NCBI GenBank assembly: GCA_003228875.1
Contig: QIGK01000058.1
Location: 1 to 33,338, forward strand
Origin: Rhodobacterales bacterium
Lineage (GTDB): Bacteria; Pseudomonadota; Alphaproteobacteria; Rhodobacterales; Rhodobacteraceae
Reading direction: 5' to 3'
Length of the DNA stretch: 33,338 nt
Made by a program: the position numbers and the translations under genes. Positions 7,498 through 16,130 of this stretch are shown in pieces. Each line of letters opens with the position of its first letter. Positions within the stretch are counted from its first letter, which is position 1. The notes beneath the pieces were generated by a model. It was not told where the DNA came from. It saw nothing but the letters and a program-made list of their open reading frames with translations, and did no database searches.

Positions 7498-8227
7498 TTA
7501 AGCTTTGCGGGCCAAACGGTCCATCACTTTGAAGATTATCGGTTTGAAAACGCTGTGGAACCGGCCAAGCAATCGCATTTCAAAACCAATAGGAATTTCA
7601 AATCGGGATTTGTCTATGCCGCGCAACATCTGAATGGCGACAGTTTCAACGTTAAAAGTTTTAGCCGCCATCGTGATTGCCTTTGTTTCTGTGCTTAGGC
7701 TGGCCAATTCATCCGCAAACATTTGTGTTAGGAGGATACACTATGCTTACCAAAATCCCTTTGGGCTTTAATTCGCCCCGCATGGATTCCGCAAAGCCTC
7801 GCAAAGCAAATTTTGAGGCGCAATAGGCCGAATGCCCTTGAATGCCAACATAGGCAGCACCTGATGCCACAAATACCAACCGGCTGCCGGGCTGCATAAT
7901 TTTTGCGGCCACCTTGGTGATTTCAACCGCTGCAAAAAAATTCACTTCCATCTGGTCACGAAAGCTTTGCAGGTCTTGTTCTTTCAACATGCCGGGCGCC
8001 GTGATGCCTGCGTTTAATATTAAAAGATCGGGCGGCCCATTGGTTTTGACAGCATCCAAAAACCCCAATGCCGGATTATTGGTCATATCGCAGGGAAAAT
8101 GTTGGCCCACCGGCCCTGCATTTCGCGAAAGGTTGGACACAACCGCGCCGCGCGCCTGCAAAAGCTGTGCAAGACACAGTCCAATACCTTTTGAGGCACC
8201 GGTAATCACCGCATGTTTGTTATTCAT
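7498..8227 (-). pseudogene. Short-chain dehydrogenase, 3-ketosphinganine-reductase-like, frameshifted
   Basis: The N-terminal part (start at 8227, MNNKHAVITGASKGIG) is a complete SDR core: cofactor loop TGASKGIG, LNAGI, and catalytic Ser plus YCASK. It runs into a stop right after IVYPPNT. The missing C-terminus continues in the next frame from about 7721 (MFADELASLSTETKAI) to 7498, with the GFEMRLLGRFHS segment typical of 3-ketodihydrosphingosine reductases. Removing one A from the AAA (minus strand) at 7722-7724 joins them into one protein of about 243 residues. An alternative start 5 codons upstream (8242) has a poorer context. Either the gene is freshly broken or the base is a sequence error. 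It is the last gene of the TRAP-side operon. Confidence 0.75.
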
Positions 8228-8262
8228 GGCAGCACCCTGCATGGTCGACGGTTAACAAAGGC

Positions 8263-8649
8263 TTAACGCGCTGGCGCTCGGTCTCCGCGCCAGTATTTGA
8301 ACGCGTCTGGGTAATCAAACCCAAGCGAGATCGCGTTGATAACCAACAATATCCAGAGGTAAAGTTCATAGGAAACTGAACCTTCAGGCATTGCCACAAG
8401 CAGCCAGACAACCAGAATTGTCCACGGCAATAAATGCGGAATGGCCATCAATTTTGAAAATCCACGATCATAAAGAATAACAGGCAAATTGGGCAGCATT
8501 GCACCAATAGCCAAGACCGCTATCCAAATGCCCATTGGCTGGCCAACAAAAAATAACGAAGCCATGTTGACCGGAACCAATATTAAAGCCACCCAGACCT
8601 GCACCCAAAGCGGCATGGCGCGAAAGGAATTATAGACATCGACAATCAT
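8263..8649 (-). CDS. Small membrane protein of the TRAP operon, unknown function
   Basis: This 128-residue protein has about four hydrophobic helices, with a central IGAMLPNLPVILYDRGFSK loop and an Arg-rich end. I know no function for it. Its ATG directly follows the dctM stop (TAAATG, zero spacing), so it is translated from the TRAP transporter transcript and may assist that transporter. That role is inferred only from position. Confidence 0.75.
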   Translation of the reverse strand: MIVDVYNSFRAMPLWVQVWVALILVPVNMASLFFVGQPMGIWIAVLAIGAMLPNLPVILYDRGFSKLMAIPHLLPWTILVVWLLVAMPEGSVSYELYLWILLVINAISLGFDYPDAFKYWRGDRAPAR

Positions 8650-10059
8650 TTAGCTCCCCAATAACAGGTTAGGCAGGAACATCACAATTGCAGGAAAAGC
8701 AATCAGCCCTGCAATCGTTAGCGCATCAGCGACGAAAAACGGCGAAACACCCTTAAAAACGTCTTGCACAGATATATCTTGGCGCACGCCAGCCACCACA
8801 AAACAGTTTAACCCAATGGGCGGGGTTATCAGCGCCAGCTCCGCCATTTTAACCACGATAATGCCAAACCAGATGCCCACGGCCGCGCCGGACAAGCCAA
8901 AAGCGGAATCAATCGCTGCCACATCCGGTCCGCCATTCAGGGCAATAATTGCCGGATAGGTCACCGGCAAAGTCAGCAGCAGCATGCCAATGGCATCCAT
9001 AAACATGCCCAGCACCGCATAGGCCAGCAGGATGTAAACCAACGTCAACATCGGGGATTGATCAAGCGCGGTGATCCAGTCTGCAAACACGCCCGGCAGG
9101 TCAGCAAAGCCCAGAAAACGCACAAATGTCAGCACGCCCCAGATGATGGTAAAAATCATCACCGTCAGTTTGGCGGTCTCCAACAAGGCTGATTTAAGCT
9201 GTTTCCAGCGCATGCCGCGATAGACCGCAATGACAAATACCACAAAAGCGCCCAACGCGCCGCCCTCGGTCGGGGTGCCCCATGCATCGCCGCCAAACGG
9301 GTTGTAGATAAAGAAAATGATGATCGCGACCACAAAGAAAATCGGGAACACCCCGGGCAGGGATTGAAACCGTTGTTTCCACGTGAACCCCCCCACCGGA
9401 GGGCCAAAATTCTTGAAAGTTAACGCCATTCCCACAACCAGCAAACCGTATATCACCGCCGAGAACGCCCCCGGCAAGAAGCCTGCCAACAGGAGCGCAC
9501 CCACGTCTTGTTCAACAATGATCGCATAGATCACCAGTATGGCAGAGGGCGGAATTAATGAGGCCAACGTCCCCGCTGCCGCCACAACCCCCGCCGCAAA
9601 GCGTTTGTCATAACCCTCGGCCAACATTTCAGGGATGGCAATGCGCGCAAACACTGCTGACGTGGCCACCGATGCCCCCGACACCGCAGCAAACCCTGCC
9701 GTTGCGAACACAGTTGATACAGCCAGACCGCCCGGCAACCAGCCGATCCAGCGTTTTGCTGCCTCAAACAATGCTTTGGTCAGCCCCGCGTAATAGGCCA
9801 GATAGCCAATTAGAATAAAGGTCGGGATCAGCGACAAAGCTTGTGACGAAATTTTTGAGTGTGGCACCTGCCCTGCGGTTTTAACTGCAACTGTCAAAGC
9901 CCAAGAGAATTCATCAGCTGCGTAATCTTTTTTGGCCCAGAAAATCCAGACCAGCCCAATCATTCCCGCAAGCGCGGCAGCAAAACCAACCCGCATTCCG
10001 GCAAAAACAAAGGCAATCATAATACCTGTAACGATCAGGCCAATATCAATCGGATCCAT
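8650..10059 (-). CDS. dctM: TRAP transporter large permease, DctM family
   Basis: This is a 469-residue inner-membrane protein with about 12-13 hydrophobic segments, the usual size for the large TRAP permease. It is recognised by the family segments AAVSGASVATSAVFARIAIPEM, LIPPSAILVIYAI and MDAIGMLLLTLPVTYP. With DctQ it forms the Na+-coupled channel that takes substrate from the periplasmic DctP protein. The start codon follows the dctQ stop with no gap (TAAATG). The substrate is unknown, probably an organic acid or similar. Confidence 0.93.
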   Translation of the reverse strand: MDPIDIGLIVTGIMIAFVFAGMRVGFAAALAGMIGLVWIFWAKKDYAADEFSWALTVAVKTAGQVPHSKISSQALSLIPTFILIGYLAYYAGLTKALFEAAKRWIGWLPGGLAVSTVFATAGFAAVSGASVATSAVFARIAIPEMLAEGYDKRFAAGVVAAAGTLASLIPPSAILVIYAIIVEQDVGALLLAGFLPGAFSAVIYGLLVVGMALTFKNFGPPVGGFTWKQRFQSLPGVFPIFFVVAIIIFFIYNPFGGDAWGTPTEGGALGAFVVFVIAVYRGMRWKQLKSALLETAKLTVMIFTIIWGVLTFVRFLGFADLPGVFADWITALDQSPMLTLVYILLAYAVLGMFMDAIGMLLLTLPVTYPAIIALNGGPDVAAIDSAFGLSGAAVGIWFGIIVVKMAELALITPPIGLNCFVVAGVRQDISVQDVFKGVSPFFVADALTIAGLIAFPAIVMFLPNLLLGS

Positions 10060-10713
10060 TTACTTGTCCCCCGCGTCAAAGCCCGAGACCGTCGCAGCCT
10101 CCGCGGCTGCCACTGTGGCCGCATCTTCGATCAAAGGCACTGCAATCGGGCTGGCTGTGCCGGAAATTATGGCGAGGCCATATGCCCAAAGCTGAAGCGC
10201 CAAGCGCAAACACAGCACTGAAAATGCCACAGGAACAACAAGTTTCATCGGCCAGAGCGGTAAACCTATATCAAGACTGGAATCGCGGCTCCAGTTTGGC
10301 GCATCAAAATCAAATGCCCGCAAGAAATGTGAATAAGTCCCCCAGACCAAAAGCATCAGCAGGATCAGCATCACCAATGTAGTCAGGAATTCCGCACTCC
10401 ACAAAACCCGCCCGCGCAGCCGTCCAATAATTATATCCATGCGAATATGCCCACCCAAACGCTGGGTATAAGAAATACCCACAAAGGCAATAAGCGGCAT
10501 GGCTTGTTCGATCCAGTCAACATACCCCGACAAAGGTTGGTTAGCGATGTGCCGCCCGCCAACCGAGACCACCGCCAGTATCATCAGGGAAAACACAGCA
10601 ATGCCACTGATCAAGGCAAACAAGGTTTCGACCTTAAAAAGCTTTTGATCCAGCCAGCTTAACCAACTGTCATCAACCAGAATATTCGAATGCAAACTCA
10701 CAATGCCCCCCAC
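10060..10713 (-). CDS. dctQ: TRAP transporter small permease, DctQ family
   Basis: This protein of up to 217 residues has four main hydrophobic helices. GGRHIANQPLSGYVDWIEQAMP, followed by TQRLGGHIRMDII, is typical of DctQ. The open frame starts with GTG at 10713; a second GTG at 10701, preceded by GGGGGG, is an equally likely start and would give 213 residues. Either start lies immediately after a hairpin with a T run that follows dctP. The C-terminal Ala/Glu-rich stretch is cytoplasmic or periplasmic filler. Confidence 0.88.
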   Translation of the reverse strand: MGGIVSLHSNILVDDSWLSWLDQKLFKVETLFALISGIAVFSLMILAVVSVGGRHIANQPLSGYVDWIEQAMPLIAFVGISYTQRLGGHIRMDIIIGRLRGRVLWSAEFLTTLVMLILLMLLVWGTYSHFLRAFDFDAPNWSRDSSLDIGLPLWPMKLVVPVAFSVLCLRLALQLWAYGLAIISGTASPIAVPLIEDAATVAAAEAATVSGFDAGDK

Positions 10714-10744
10714 AAAAAACCCGCCCCGATCAAGCCGGAGCGGG
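10714..10744 (-). terminator. Intrinsic-terminator-like hairpin between dctP and dctQ (probable attenuator)
   Basis: On the minus strand, 18 nt after the dctP stop, CCCGCTCCG (10736-10744) pairs with CGGGGCGGG (10720-10728) over a 7-nt loop, with one G-U pair. Six Ts follow (10714-10719). The dctQ start comes directly after. Partial termination here would give more binding protein than permease, as is common in binding-protein-dependent systems. Confidence 0.75.
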
Positions 10745-10762
10745 CAATATTATTTCGCCAGC

Positions 10763-11773
10763 TTAATTGGCTGCCAGTGTGGAAATCACGAGGTCATACA
10801 ATTCCTGTGCAGGAAGCCCGCGACCGTTCATATCCTCAATCCATGCTGCTGCTGCCGGTCCGGCAACCGCTTCACGAAATGCACTCAGTTCATCATCTGA
10901 AAAAGTTACCAGCTCAACGCCTTTTTCCTCAAGCAACGGGCCCCAAGCTGACATTGTGGCATTGTTGTAATTATCAACATAATGCGCCAATGATTCATCA
11001 ACAGCACCCAGCAATATTGCGCGGTTTTCATCGCTCAGATCAGCCAAAGCATCAGAATTCACCACAACAGGGCAATTTACTGTGCCGGGGTTCAGGTTTG
11101 TTGTCCACCAAGTGGCGTTTTCAATCGTGCCAAATGACATATGTGCGTGGGGTGCAAACGCCACAGCTTTGACAACACCACTATCCATCGCCTGACGAAC
11201 CTCGGTTGCTGACATAGACGTTGGAACCGCACCAACAGCCGCCATCGCACGACCAATGCCGCCGGTTGCGCGAACCGTCATACCTTCAAAATCTGACAAT
11301 GTGCTTGGCGCATCACCGGAACCAACAATATTATATTGCGGCAAAGGCGACGGCATCAAAAGCGTAGCATTCCAGCGTCCCAAATCGGCCTGAACCGCCG
11401 GATTTGCATAGATTGCTTGGGAAACCGCGACTTCTTGCGCCAGCGTTGTTACACCAAGAAACGGCAATTCAAGCACCGTGATCGACGGGTTTTTATCCGC
11501 GTGATAGCCCGCGCAGAACTGCGCCATTTCGAATGCACCAATTGAAATACCGTCAAGGTTTTCACGATTTTTGGACAAACCGCCATAAGACAAGTTCAAT
11601 GTGAATTCGCCGCCCGAACGTTCGGCAACCAATTCGGCCAGCTTTTCTACATGTTCGGTAAAAGCGCGACGCTTGCCCCAAAGCGAAACATTCCATTCTT
11701 GCGCCAAGGCTTCGGTGCCAAACGCACCGATGATGGCCACAACAGTGGTCATTTTCAGGATACTAAGTTTCAT
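10763..11773 (-). CDS. dctP: TRAP transporter periplasmic substrate-binding protein, DctP family
   Basis: The start is placed at 11773, nine codons inside the longest frame, because GGGAGGA precedes it and the protein then begins with a signal peptide (MKLSILKMTTVVAIIGAFG, cleaved after ALA). The mature part is a DctP solute receptor of normal length (336 residues in total). VRATGGIGRAMAAVGAVPTSM contains the conserved Arg that binds a substrate carboxylate and the following helix. It captures substrate for DctQM encoded downstream. The predicted substrate is a carboxylate of unknown identity. Confidence 0.9.
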   Translation of the reverse strand: MKLSILKMTTVVAIIGAFGTEALAQEWNVSLWGKRRAFTEHVEKLAELVAERSGGEFTLNLSYGGLSKNRENLDGISIGAFEMAQFCAGYHADKNPSITVLELPFLGVTTLAQEVAVSQAIYANPAVQADLGRWNATLLMPSPLPQYNIVGSGDAPSTLSDFEGMTVRATGGIGRAMAAVGAVPTSMSATEVRQAMDSGVVKAVAFAPHAHMSFGTIENATWWTTNLNPGTVNCPVVVNSDALADLSDENRAILLGAVDESLAHYVDNYNNATMSAWGPLLEEKGVELVTFSDDELSAFREAVAGPAAAAWIEDMNGRGLPAQELYDLVISTLAAN

Positions 11774-11868
11774 TTTTTTCCTCCCAGAATATTGAAACAT
11801 TTTTTATTGCGCGGAGCATAACCGCAGATTCCGGATATGGAAACGGGAAACGCAAAAAAAATCGCTTA

Positions 11869-11891
11869 GAAAATTACCTATTGGAATTTTC
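11869..11891 (-). terminator. Weak A/T-rich hairpin after the dipeptidase gene
   Basis: GAAAATT and AATTTTC pair across 9 nt, and a run of eight Ts follows 7 nt later on the minus strand. It lies between the M19 gene end (11920) and dctP. It may end dipeptidase transcription, but the stem is weak and the T run is displaced. Confidence 0.3.
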
Positions 11892-11919
11892 AGTGTTATG
11901 GCTTCACAAGCACCACAGA

Positions 11920-12966
11920 CTAGCCCCAGGTTTTCCCCAATACCCTCAACCAGTTTTTATGGCATATCTTGGCCATCAGCGCATCATCAACGCCGTGTTG
12001 CTGCATGGCTGCGCGCAATGCCCCTAACCCGCTGGCGTCTTTGATGCTTTCGGGGATCTCCGCACCGTCAAAATCTGACCCCAAGCCAACGCGATCCTCA
12101 CCAAGATGTTCAATCAGATAATCCAGATGTCGCATCATCACATCCAGCGATGTGTCCTCAAGCATTTTTCCATCTTCGCGCAGGAAGGAAACCGCAAAAT
12201 TGATCCCGACCATACCGTCACTGTCTTTGATCGCCTTAAGCTGATCATCGGTCAGGTTTCGCGAACTGGCGCATAAAGCATGGGCATTTGAGTGCGTCGC
12301 CACCAGTGGCGCATTGCTGATTTTCGCAACATCCCAAAACCCCGCTTCGTTCAGGTGCGACAGGTCAATCAATATGTTCAAGTCATTACATTCCCGCACC
12401 AGCGCTTTGCCAGCAGATGTCAGCCCCGGCCCGGTATCGGGGGATTTGGGAAAGGCAAACGGCACGCCATAGCCAAACTGGTTATGACGGCTCCAAACCA
12501 AGCCCAATGAGCGCAACCCCGCCGCGTGCAGCAAATGCAGGCTGTCAAAGCCCGTATCAATCGCCTCCGCGCCCTCCATATGCATGATCGCGGCCATCTT
12601 GCCACTGTCCAGACAGGTCTGAATATCAGCAACCGAGGTGCAAATCCGCAACGCCCCTTCACGTTCGAGCCGCAACAATATCGCCGCCTGCGTGATGGCC
12701 ACCTGTAACGCCTCGGCCTGCGGAATATTAGGCGGCACGTCGATGTCATAGCTATCAGCACGCATAGCCTCAAACAACGGCGCTTCGTCGATATCCGAGG
12801 GCACCCATATCGCAAAAAATCCACCGCCAAACCCGCCAAGATGGGCTTTGGGCAAGTTGATATGTTTGTCATTGCCGCTGATAAACTCAGCAACAGACGC
12901 GCCTTTGTAAAGCTGGGTTAGCACATCATTATGCCCGTCAAATATAAGAGGAGTGGTGTTTGTCAT
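11920..12966 (-). CDS. Membrane-dipeptidase-type zinc peptidase, M19 family
   Basis: This is a 348-residue renal-dipeptidase-like enzyme that hydrolyses dipeptides with two metal ions. Visible ligand motifs are FDGHNDVL (His12, Asp14), MEGAEAID (bridging Glu), IDLSHLNE and PLVATHSNAHAL (two His), and LGSDFDGAE (Asp). Length and motif order match the family, and no signal peptide is present, so it is likely cytoplasmic. It precedes the TRAP genes on the same strand, 146 bp upstream of dctP, so a joint peptide or amino-acid-derivative uptake and hydrolysis role is possible but unproven. Confidence 0.92.
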   Translation of the reverse strand: MTNTTPLIFDGHNDVLTQLYKGASVAEFISGNDKHINLPKAHLGGFGGGFFAIWVPSDIDEAPLFEAMRADSYDIDVPPNIPQAEALQVAITQAAILLRLEREGALRICTSVADIQTCLDSGKMAAIMHMEGAEAIDTGFDSLHLLHAAGLRSLGLVWSRHNQFGYGVPFAFPKSPDTGPGLTSAGKALVRECNDLNILIDLSHLNEAGFWDVAKISNAPLVATHSNAHALCASSRNLTDDQLKAIKDSDGMVGINFAVSFLREDGKMLEDTSLDVMMRHLDYLIEHLGEDRVGLGSDFDGAEIPESIKDASGLGALRAAMQQHGVDDALMAKICHKNWLRVLGKTWG

Positions 12967-13022
12967 ATCAGCCTCATTTCAGGTTTTCCAAACCATCCTG
13001 CAATTCCACCCAAAGAACAACC

Positions 13023-13048
13023 CGTAGGGTGGGTGCTCGCACCCACCA
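13023..13048. repeat. REP-like palindromic repeat, copy 1
   Basis: The head CGTAG is followed by GGTGGGTGC (13028-13036), a 2-nt loop and GCACCCACC (13039-13047). All 26 bases recur exactly at 16092-16117. It lies between the divergent dipeptidase and pentapeptide genes. Confidence 0.8.
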
Positions 13049-13110
13049 CCCCTTTCAACAAATGATTGTTTGGGGCATAATGATTAAAAGCACGAGGGAC
13101 AAAAGCGCAA

Positions 13111-14130
13111 ATGGACAAAGAAAAATTGAGCTTGATCGAATGGCTTGGCTATTCAAAAACCCCTGATTTTTCTAAAAGTAGAACGCTGGGCGGGGTAATC
13201 GGCGGCATAATCGCTATTGCATTGATAGGTGTTGTGGTGGCGGTTTTTATTTCTTTCATAGCCTCATTGTTTGGCGCGGGTGACAGCAGCGATGCACGCA
13301 ACTATGCGCTTATTCTCGCAGCACTTCTTGGTGTGCCATTCATTATTTGGCGCGCATTTGTTGCCCAAAAACAGGTTAATATCGCTGAGCAAGGCCACAT
13401 GACCGACCGCATCTCCAAAGCAGTGGAGCAACTGGGCGCAGAAAAATCCACCCGCGACGATGACAATAAAACCCAACCCAATCTAGAGGTCCGCGTTGGC
13501 GCGATTTACGCGCTGGAACGCATTAGCCAAGACAGCAAGCGTGATCATATTTCAGTCATGGAAATCCTGTGCGCCTATGTGCGCAATAACGCCCCCGATA
13601 CCGATGCGGTTGAAATTGGGGTTGATATTGAGGATGACAATTGGCGCATTAAAATGCGCAAAGAAATCAGCGCCATCAAAACCGCCCCAATTGATATTCA
13701 AACAGCGCTAAGCGTCATAAGCCGCCGCAGGGACTCGCATATCGCCTTTGAACGCGATGACAAAAATAACCCCGCAAAACGGGTTTATGATCTGGACCTG
13801 CGCAACACCAACCTGCAAAAACTCGACCTCACAAATGCCAAGCTTGATAATGCCAAACTAACCGGTGCGCGCCTAACGGGGGCTAACCTCAGTGGGGCGC
13901 AGTTGCAGGGGGCTGACTTTACCGCTGCACACACAAGGCTTGCAGTGGTAAAGTCCACCGCGCTGGAGGGCGTTAAGAACCTGACCGAGGATCAAGTCAA
14001 ATCAATGTTTGGTGACAGCACCACAACCCTGCCCGCAGGCATTCCGGCCCCCGACTGGGCCAACACCGAATTGGATTGGCGTGAGTTTCGCAACAAATGG
14101 CGCGCCGCCAAAGCCGCCGCCAACCTGTAG
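13111..14130 (+). CDS. Membrane-anchored pentapeptide-repeat protein
   Basis: This is a 339-residue protein. Two transmembrane helices (about 27-54 and 64-84) are followed by a soluble part with KAVEQLG and VRVGAIYALERISQDSKRDH, a segment common to this bacterial family. A short run of pentapeptide repeats at about 226-272 (A[N/D/K]LxG type: LTGARLTGANLSGAQLQGADF) comes next, then a C-terminal tail. Pentapeptide repeats form a right-handed beta helix; the role here is unknown. GAGGGA precedes the ATG. The TAG stop (14128-14130) is part of a palindromic repeat element, so the gene's 3' end may have been set by that element. Confidence 0.8.
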   Translation: MDKEKLSLIEWLGYSKTPDFSKSRTLGGVIGGIIAIALIGVVVAVFISFIASLFGAGDSSDARNYALILAALLGVPFIIWRAFVAQKQVNIAEQGHMTDRISKAVEQLGAEKSTRDDDNKTQPNLEVRVGAIYALERISQDSKRDHISVMEILCAYVRNNAPDTDAVEIGVDIEDDNWRIKMRKEISAIKTAPIDIQTALSVISRRRDSHIAFERDDKNNPAKRVYDLDLRNTNLQKLDLTNAKLDNAKLTGARLTGANLSGAQLQGADFTAAHTRLAVVKSTALEGVKNLTEDQVKSMFGDSTTTLPAGIPAPDWANTELDWREFRNKWRAAKAAANL

Positions 14131-14190
14131 GGTGCGTGGTCCCCACGCACCGCTCATCCTCCAATGGTGCGTGGAAACCACGCACCCTAC
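14127..14190. repeat. Paired REP-like elements in inverted orientation (64-bp composite palindrome)
   Basis: The outer arms GTAGGGTGCGTGGT (14127-14140) and ACCACGCACCCTAC (14177-14190) are perfect 14-bp inverses. Each half is also its own hairpin: GGTGCGTGG/CCACGCACC at 14131-14151 and again at 14166-14186. This is the layout of a bacterial interspersed mosaic element. It overlaps the stop of the pentapeptide gene and lies 78 bp before serS. Confidence 0.85.
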
Positions 14191-14268
14191 GCCAACATCA
14201 TCCCCCCCTTTATCCCAAACCAAAAAAATTGCATAACCCCCCAAACGATTCCACCACGGGCTGACACC

Positions 14269-15558
14269 ATGCATGACATCCGCACCATCCGCGATAATCC
14301 CGCCGCCTTTGACGCGGGCCTGAAACGCCGCAGCCTGCCTGCACAAGCCGCTGAAATCCTGCAAATCGACGAGACCCGCCGTGCCAAAATCCACGCGGCG
14401 GAACAGGCATTGGCCGATCGCAACGCCGCCTCCAAACAAGTCGGTGCCGCCAAAGCATCCGGCGACGAGGCTGAATTTGAACGGCTCCGCGCGCTGGTAT
14501 CCGCTAAAAAATCCGAAATCGCCACACTAGAGGCCGAAGCCAAAGCAGTTTCCGAACAGCTAAACAACATCCTGATGTCCCTGCCCAACCTGCCCAGCAA
14601 CGACATCCCCGATGGTGCGGACGAGGCTGACAATGTGGAAATCCGCCGTGTCGGCAGCCCTCGTGATTTCGATTTCACCCCCAAAGAACATTTTGAGGTT
14701 TTGGCTGCCGCAAAAGGCCTCGACTTTGCCACCGCCGGCAAACTTTCCGGCGCGCGTTTTGTGGTGCTGCGCGGAGCCATCAACCGCCTGCACCGCGCGC
14801 TTGGGCAGTTTATGCTGAACACCCATGTCGACCAAAACGGCTTTGATGAGATCTGGACCCCGGTTCTGGTGCGCGACGCCGCCATGTATGGCTCTGGCCA
14901 ACTGCCCAAATTTGCTGAAGACAGCTACAAAACCGAAAACGGCTGGTGGTTAATTCCAACTGCTGAGGTGACTTTGGTTAATTCAGAATACGGCAATATC
15001 ATTGACGAGGCAAACCTGCCCATCCGCCTAACCGCCCATTCGCAATGTTTCCGATCCGAAGCCGGTTCCGCAGGCCGCGACACCGCCGGAATGCTACGCC
15101 AGCACCAGTTTGAAAAGGTTGAGATGGTGGCATTCACCAAACCCGAGGACAGCGCAGCAGAACTCGAACGCATGACAAAATGCGCTGAGGGCATTCTGGA
15201 CGCGCTGGAAATCCCCTATCGCACCGTAATTCTTTGCACAGGTGATGTAGGGTTCGGCATGCGCAAAACCTATGACATCGAGGCATGGTTGCCGGGCCAA
15301 AACACCTATCGCGAAATATCGAGCTGCTCCAATGCCGGTGACTTTCAGGCGCGCCGCATGAACACCCGTTTTCGCCGCGATGCTGGCAAACCCGAATTTG
15401 TGCATACCCTGAACGGTTCGGGCCTTGCGGTGGGCCGCGCCATGATCGCGGTAATTGAAAATCACCAGCAAGAAGACGGTTCCATCAATATTCCAAAGGT
15501 ATTGCAACCCTATATGGCTGGAAAAACCACAATCACCACAGATGGCACACTGATGTAG
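14269..15558 (+). CDS. serS: Seryl-tRNA synthetase
   Basis: This class II synthetase charges tRNA-Ser. The native start is 14269 ([18 protein letters not shown]), giving 429 residues, the normal length; the longer frame from 14164 only reads through a repeat. Residues about 25-105 form the long coiled-coil arm that grips tRNA-Ser. Class II motif 2 is [14 protein letters not shown] near 261 and motif 3 is [10 protein letters not shown] near 383, with the serine pocket around TAEVTLVN. The ribosome binding site is weak. The TAG stop (15556-15558) is the TAG of a GTAGGGTG repeat. It is essential and intact by eye. Confidence 0.96.
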   Translation: MHDIRTIRDNPAAFDAGLKRRSLPAQAAEILQIDETRRAKIHAAEQALADRNAASKQVGAAKASGDEAEFERLRALVSAKKSEIATLEAEAKAVSEQLNNILMSLPNLPSNDIPDGADEADNVEIRRVGSPRDFDFTPKEHFEVLAAAKGLDFATAGKLSGARFVVLRGAINRLHRALGQFMLNTHVDQNGFDEIWTPVLVRDAAMYGSGQLPKFAEDSYKTENGWWLIPTAEVTLVNSEYGNIIDEANLPIRLTAHSQCFRSEAGSAGRDTAGMLRQHQFEKVEMVAFTKPEDSAAELERMTKCAEGILDALEIPYRTVILCTGDVGFGMRKTYDIEAWLPGQNTYREISSCSNAGDFQARRMNTRFRRDAGKPEFVHTLNGSGLAVGRAMIAVIENHQQEDGSINIPKVLQPYMAGKTTITTDGTLM

Positions 15559-15578
15559 GGTGGGGTTTAATCCCACCA
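15555..15578. repeat. REP-like palindromic repeat, variant copy overlapping the serS stop
   Basis: GTAG is followed by GGTGGG (15559-15564), a loop with a G-T pair at its base, and CCCACC (15572-15577). It has the same GTAGGGTG head as the other copies but a different loop. Its TAG serves as the serS stop codon. Confidence 0.7.
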
Positions 15579-15651
15579 CTATGCGCATGTTTCGGGTCGT
15601 TCAATCCCCTCCTAACCCCTATCCTGAGAATTCATTTCACAGGAGCCAGAC

Positions 15652-16091
15652 ATGCATTTCCACGCCATCCCAACCGCCGAAGTCACCAGCCTCAGACAAG
15701 GCGGGTTTGACATCAACGGCCAAAAAGCCGAACGGGCCATTTCTGATGGCATCGGCAAACCCTGAGACGCCGCCATGCTGATCTGCGCCTATCGCCCGTT
15801 TCCATCACCCCAGCCATACGCCGAAATCGGCCCGATATTCCTGTGTGGTGATGATTGCGCAACCTTCAACGGCGACACCCCTGAGATCCTGCAAGGCGAT
15901 GCTTCGGTCCTGATCAAAGGATATACCCCGGATAATCGCATCGCTTATGGCACCGGAAAAATCATCCCGAAAGTCGAAATCCTCAACGAGGCCAGTGCCA
16001 TTTTGAACCGGAAAGACATCAAATATGTCCATGCCCGTTCCGCCACAAACAATTGCTATCTGGCAAAAATAACGCTGGCCGGTTACCTAAT
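15652..16091 (+). pseudogene. DUF1203 family protein, broken
   Basis: AGGAGCCAGAC precedes ATG 15652. The frame reads MHFHAIPTAEVTSLRQGGFD and then ISDGIGKP before a TGA at 15763. The same frame continues as LICAYRPFPSPQPYAEIGPI and ends with VHARSATNNCY, all DUF1203 hallmarks. In the family the break point normally carries PCRHCL plus several more residues before the LI-AYRPFP segment. Here about 8-12 residues, including that CxxC pair, are missing and a stop sits at the junction, so this is a small deletion. The natural stop after NNCY is also absent: the frame runs on through a palindromic repeat at 16092 and into the next gene. The function of DUF1203 is unknown. Confidence 0.75.
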
Positions 16092-16117
16092 CGTAGGGTG
16101 GGTGCTCGCACCCACCA
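16092..16117. repeat. REP-like palindromic repeat, copy 2 (identical to copy 1)
   Basis: The 26 bases are identical to 13023-13048. The arms are GGTGGGTGC (16097-16105) and GCACCCACC (16108-16116). It lies between the DUF1203 relic and the dimethylargininase start at 16131, in the position where a leader or ribosome binding site would be. Confidence 0.8.
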
Positions 16118-16130
16118 TTCCGAAACCAAA

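Noticed and set aside
12960-13166. Short plus-strand open frame across the dipeptidase/pentapeptide gap
   Set aside because: It contains the same VGARTHH read-through of a palindromic repeat and overlaps two real genes.
15763-15765. TGA in the DUF1203 frame as a selenocysteine codon
   Set aside because: It falls near a family Cys, which is suggestive, but about ten neighbouring residues are also missing and the natural stop is lost, so a deletion explains it better. No SECIS-like hairpin was apparent by eye.
16053-16130. N-terminal extension of the dimethylargininase
   Set aside because: The extension translates a palindromic repeat (VGARTHH-type peptide) and part of the DUF1203 relic; the family N-terminus starts at 16131.
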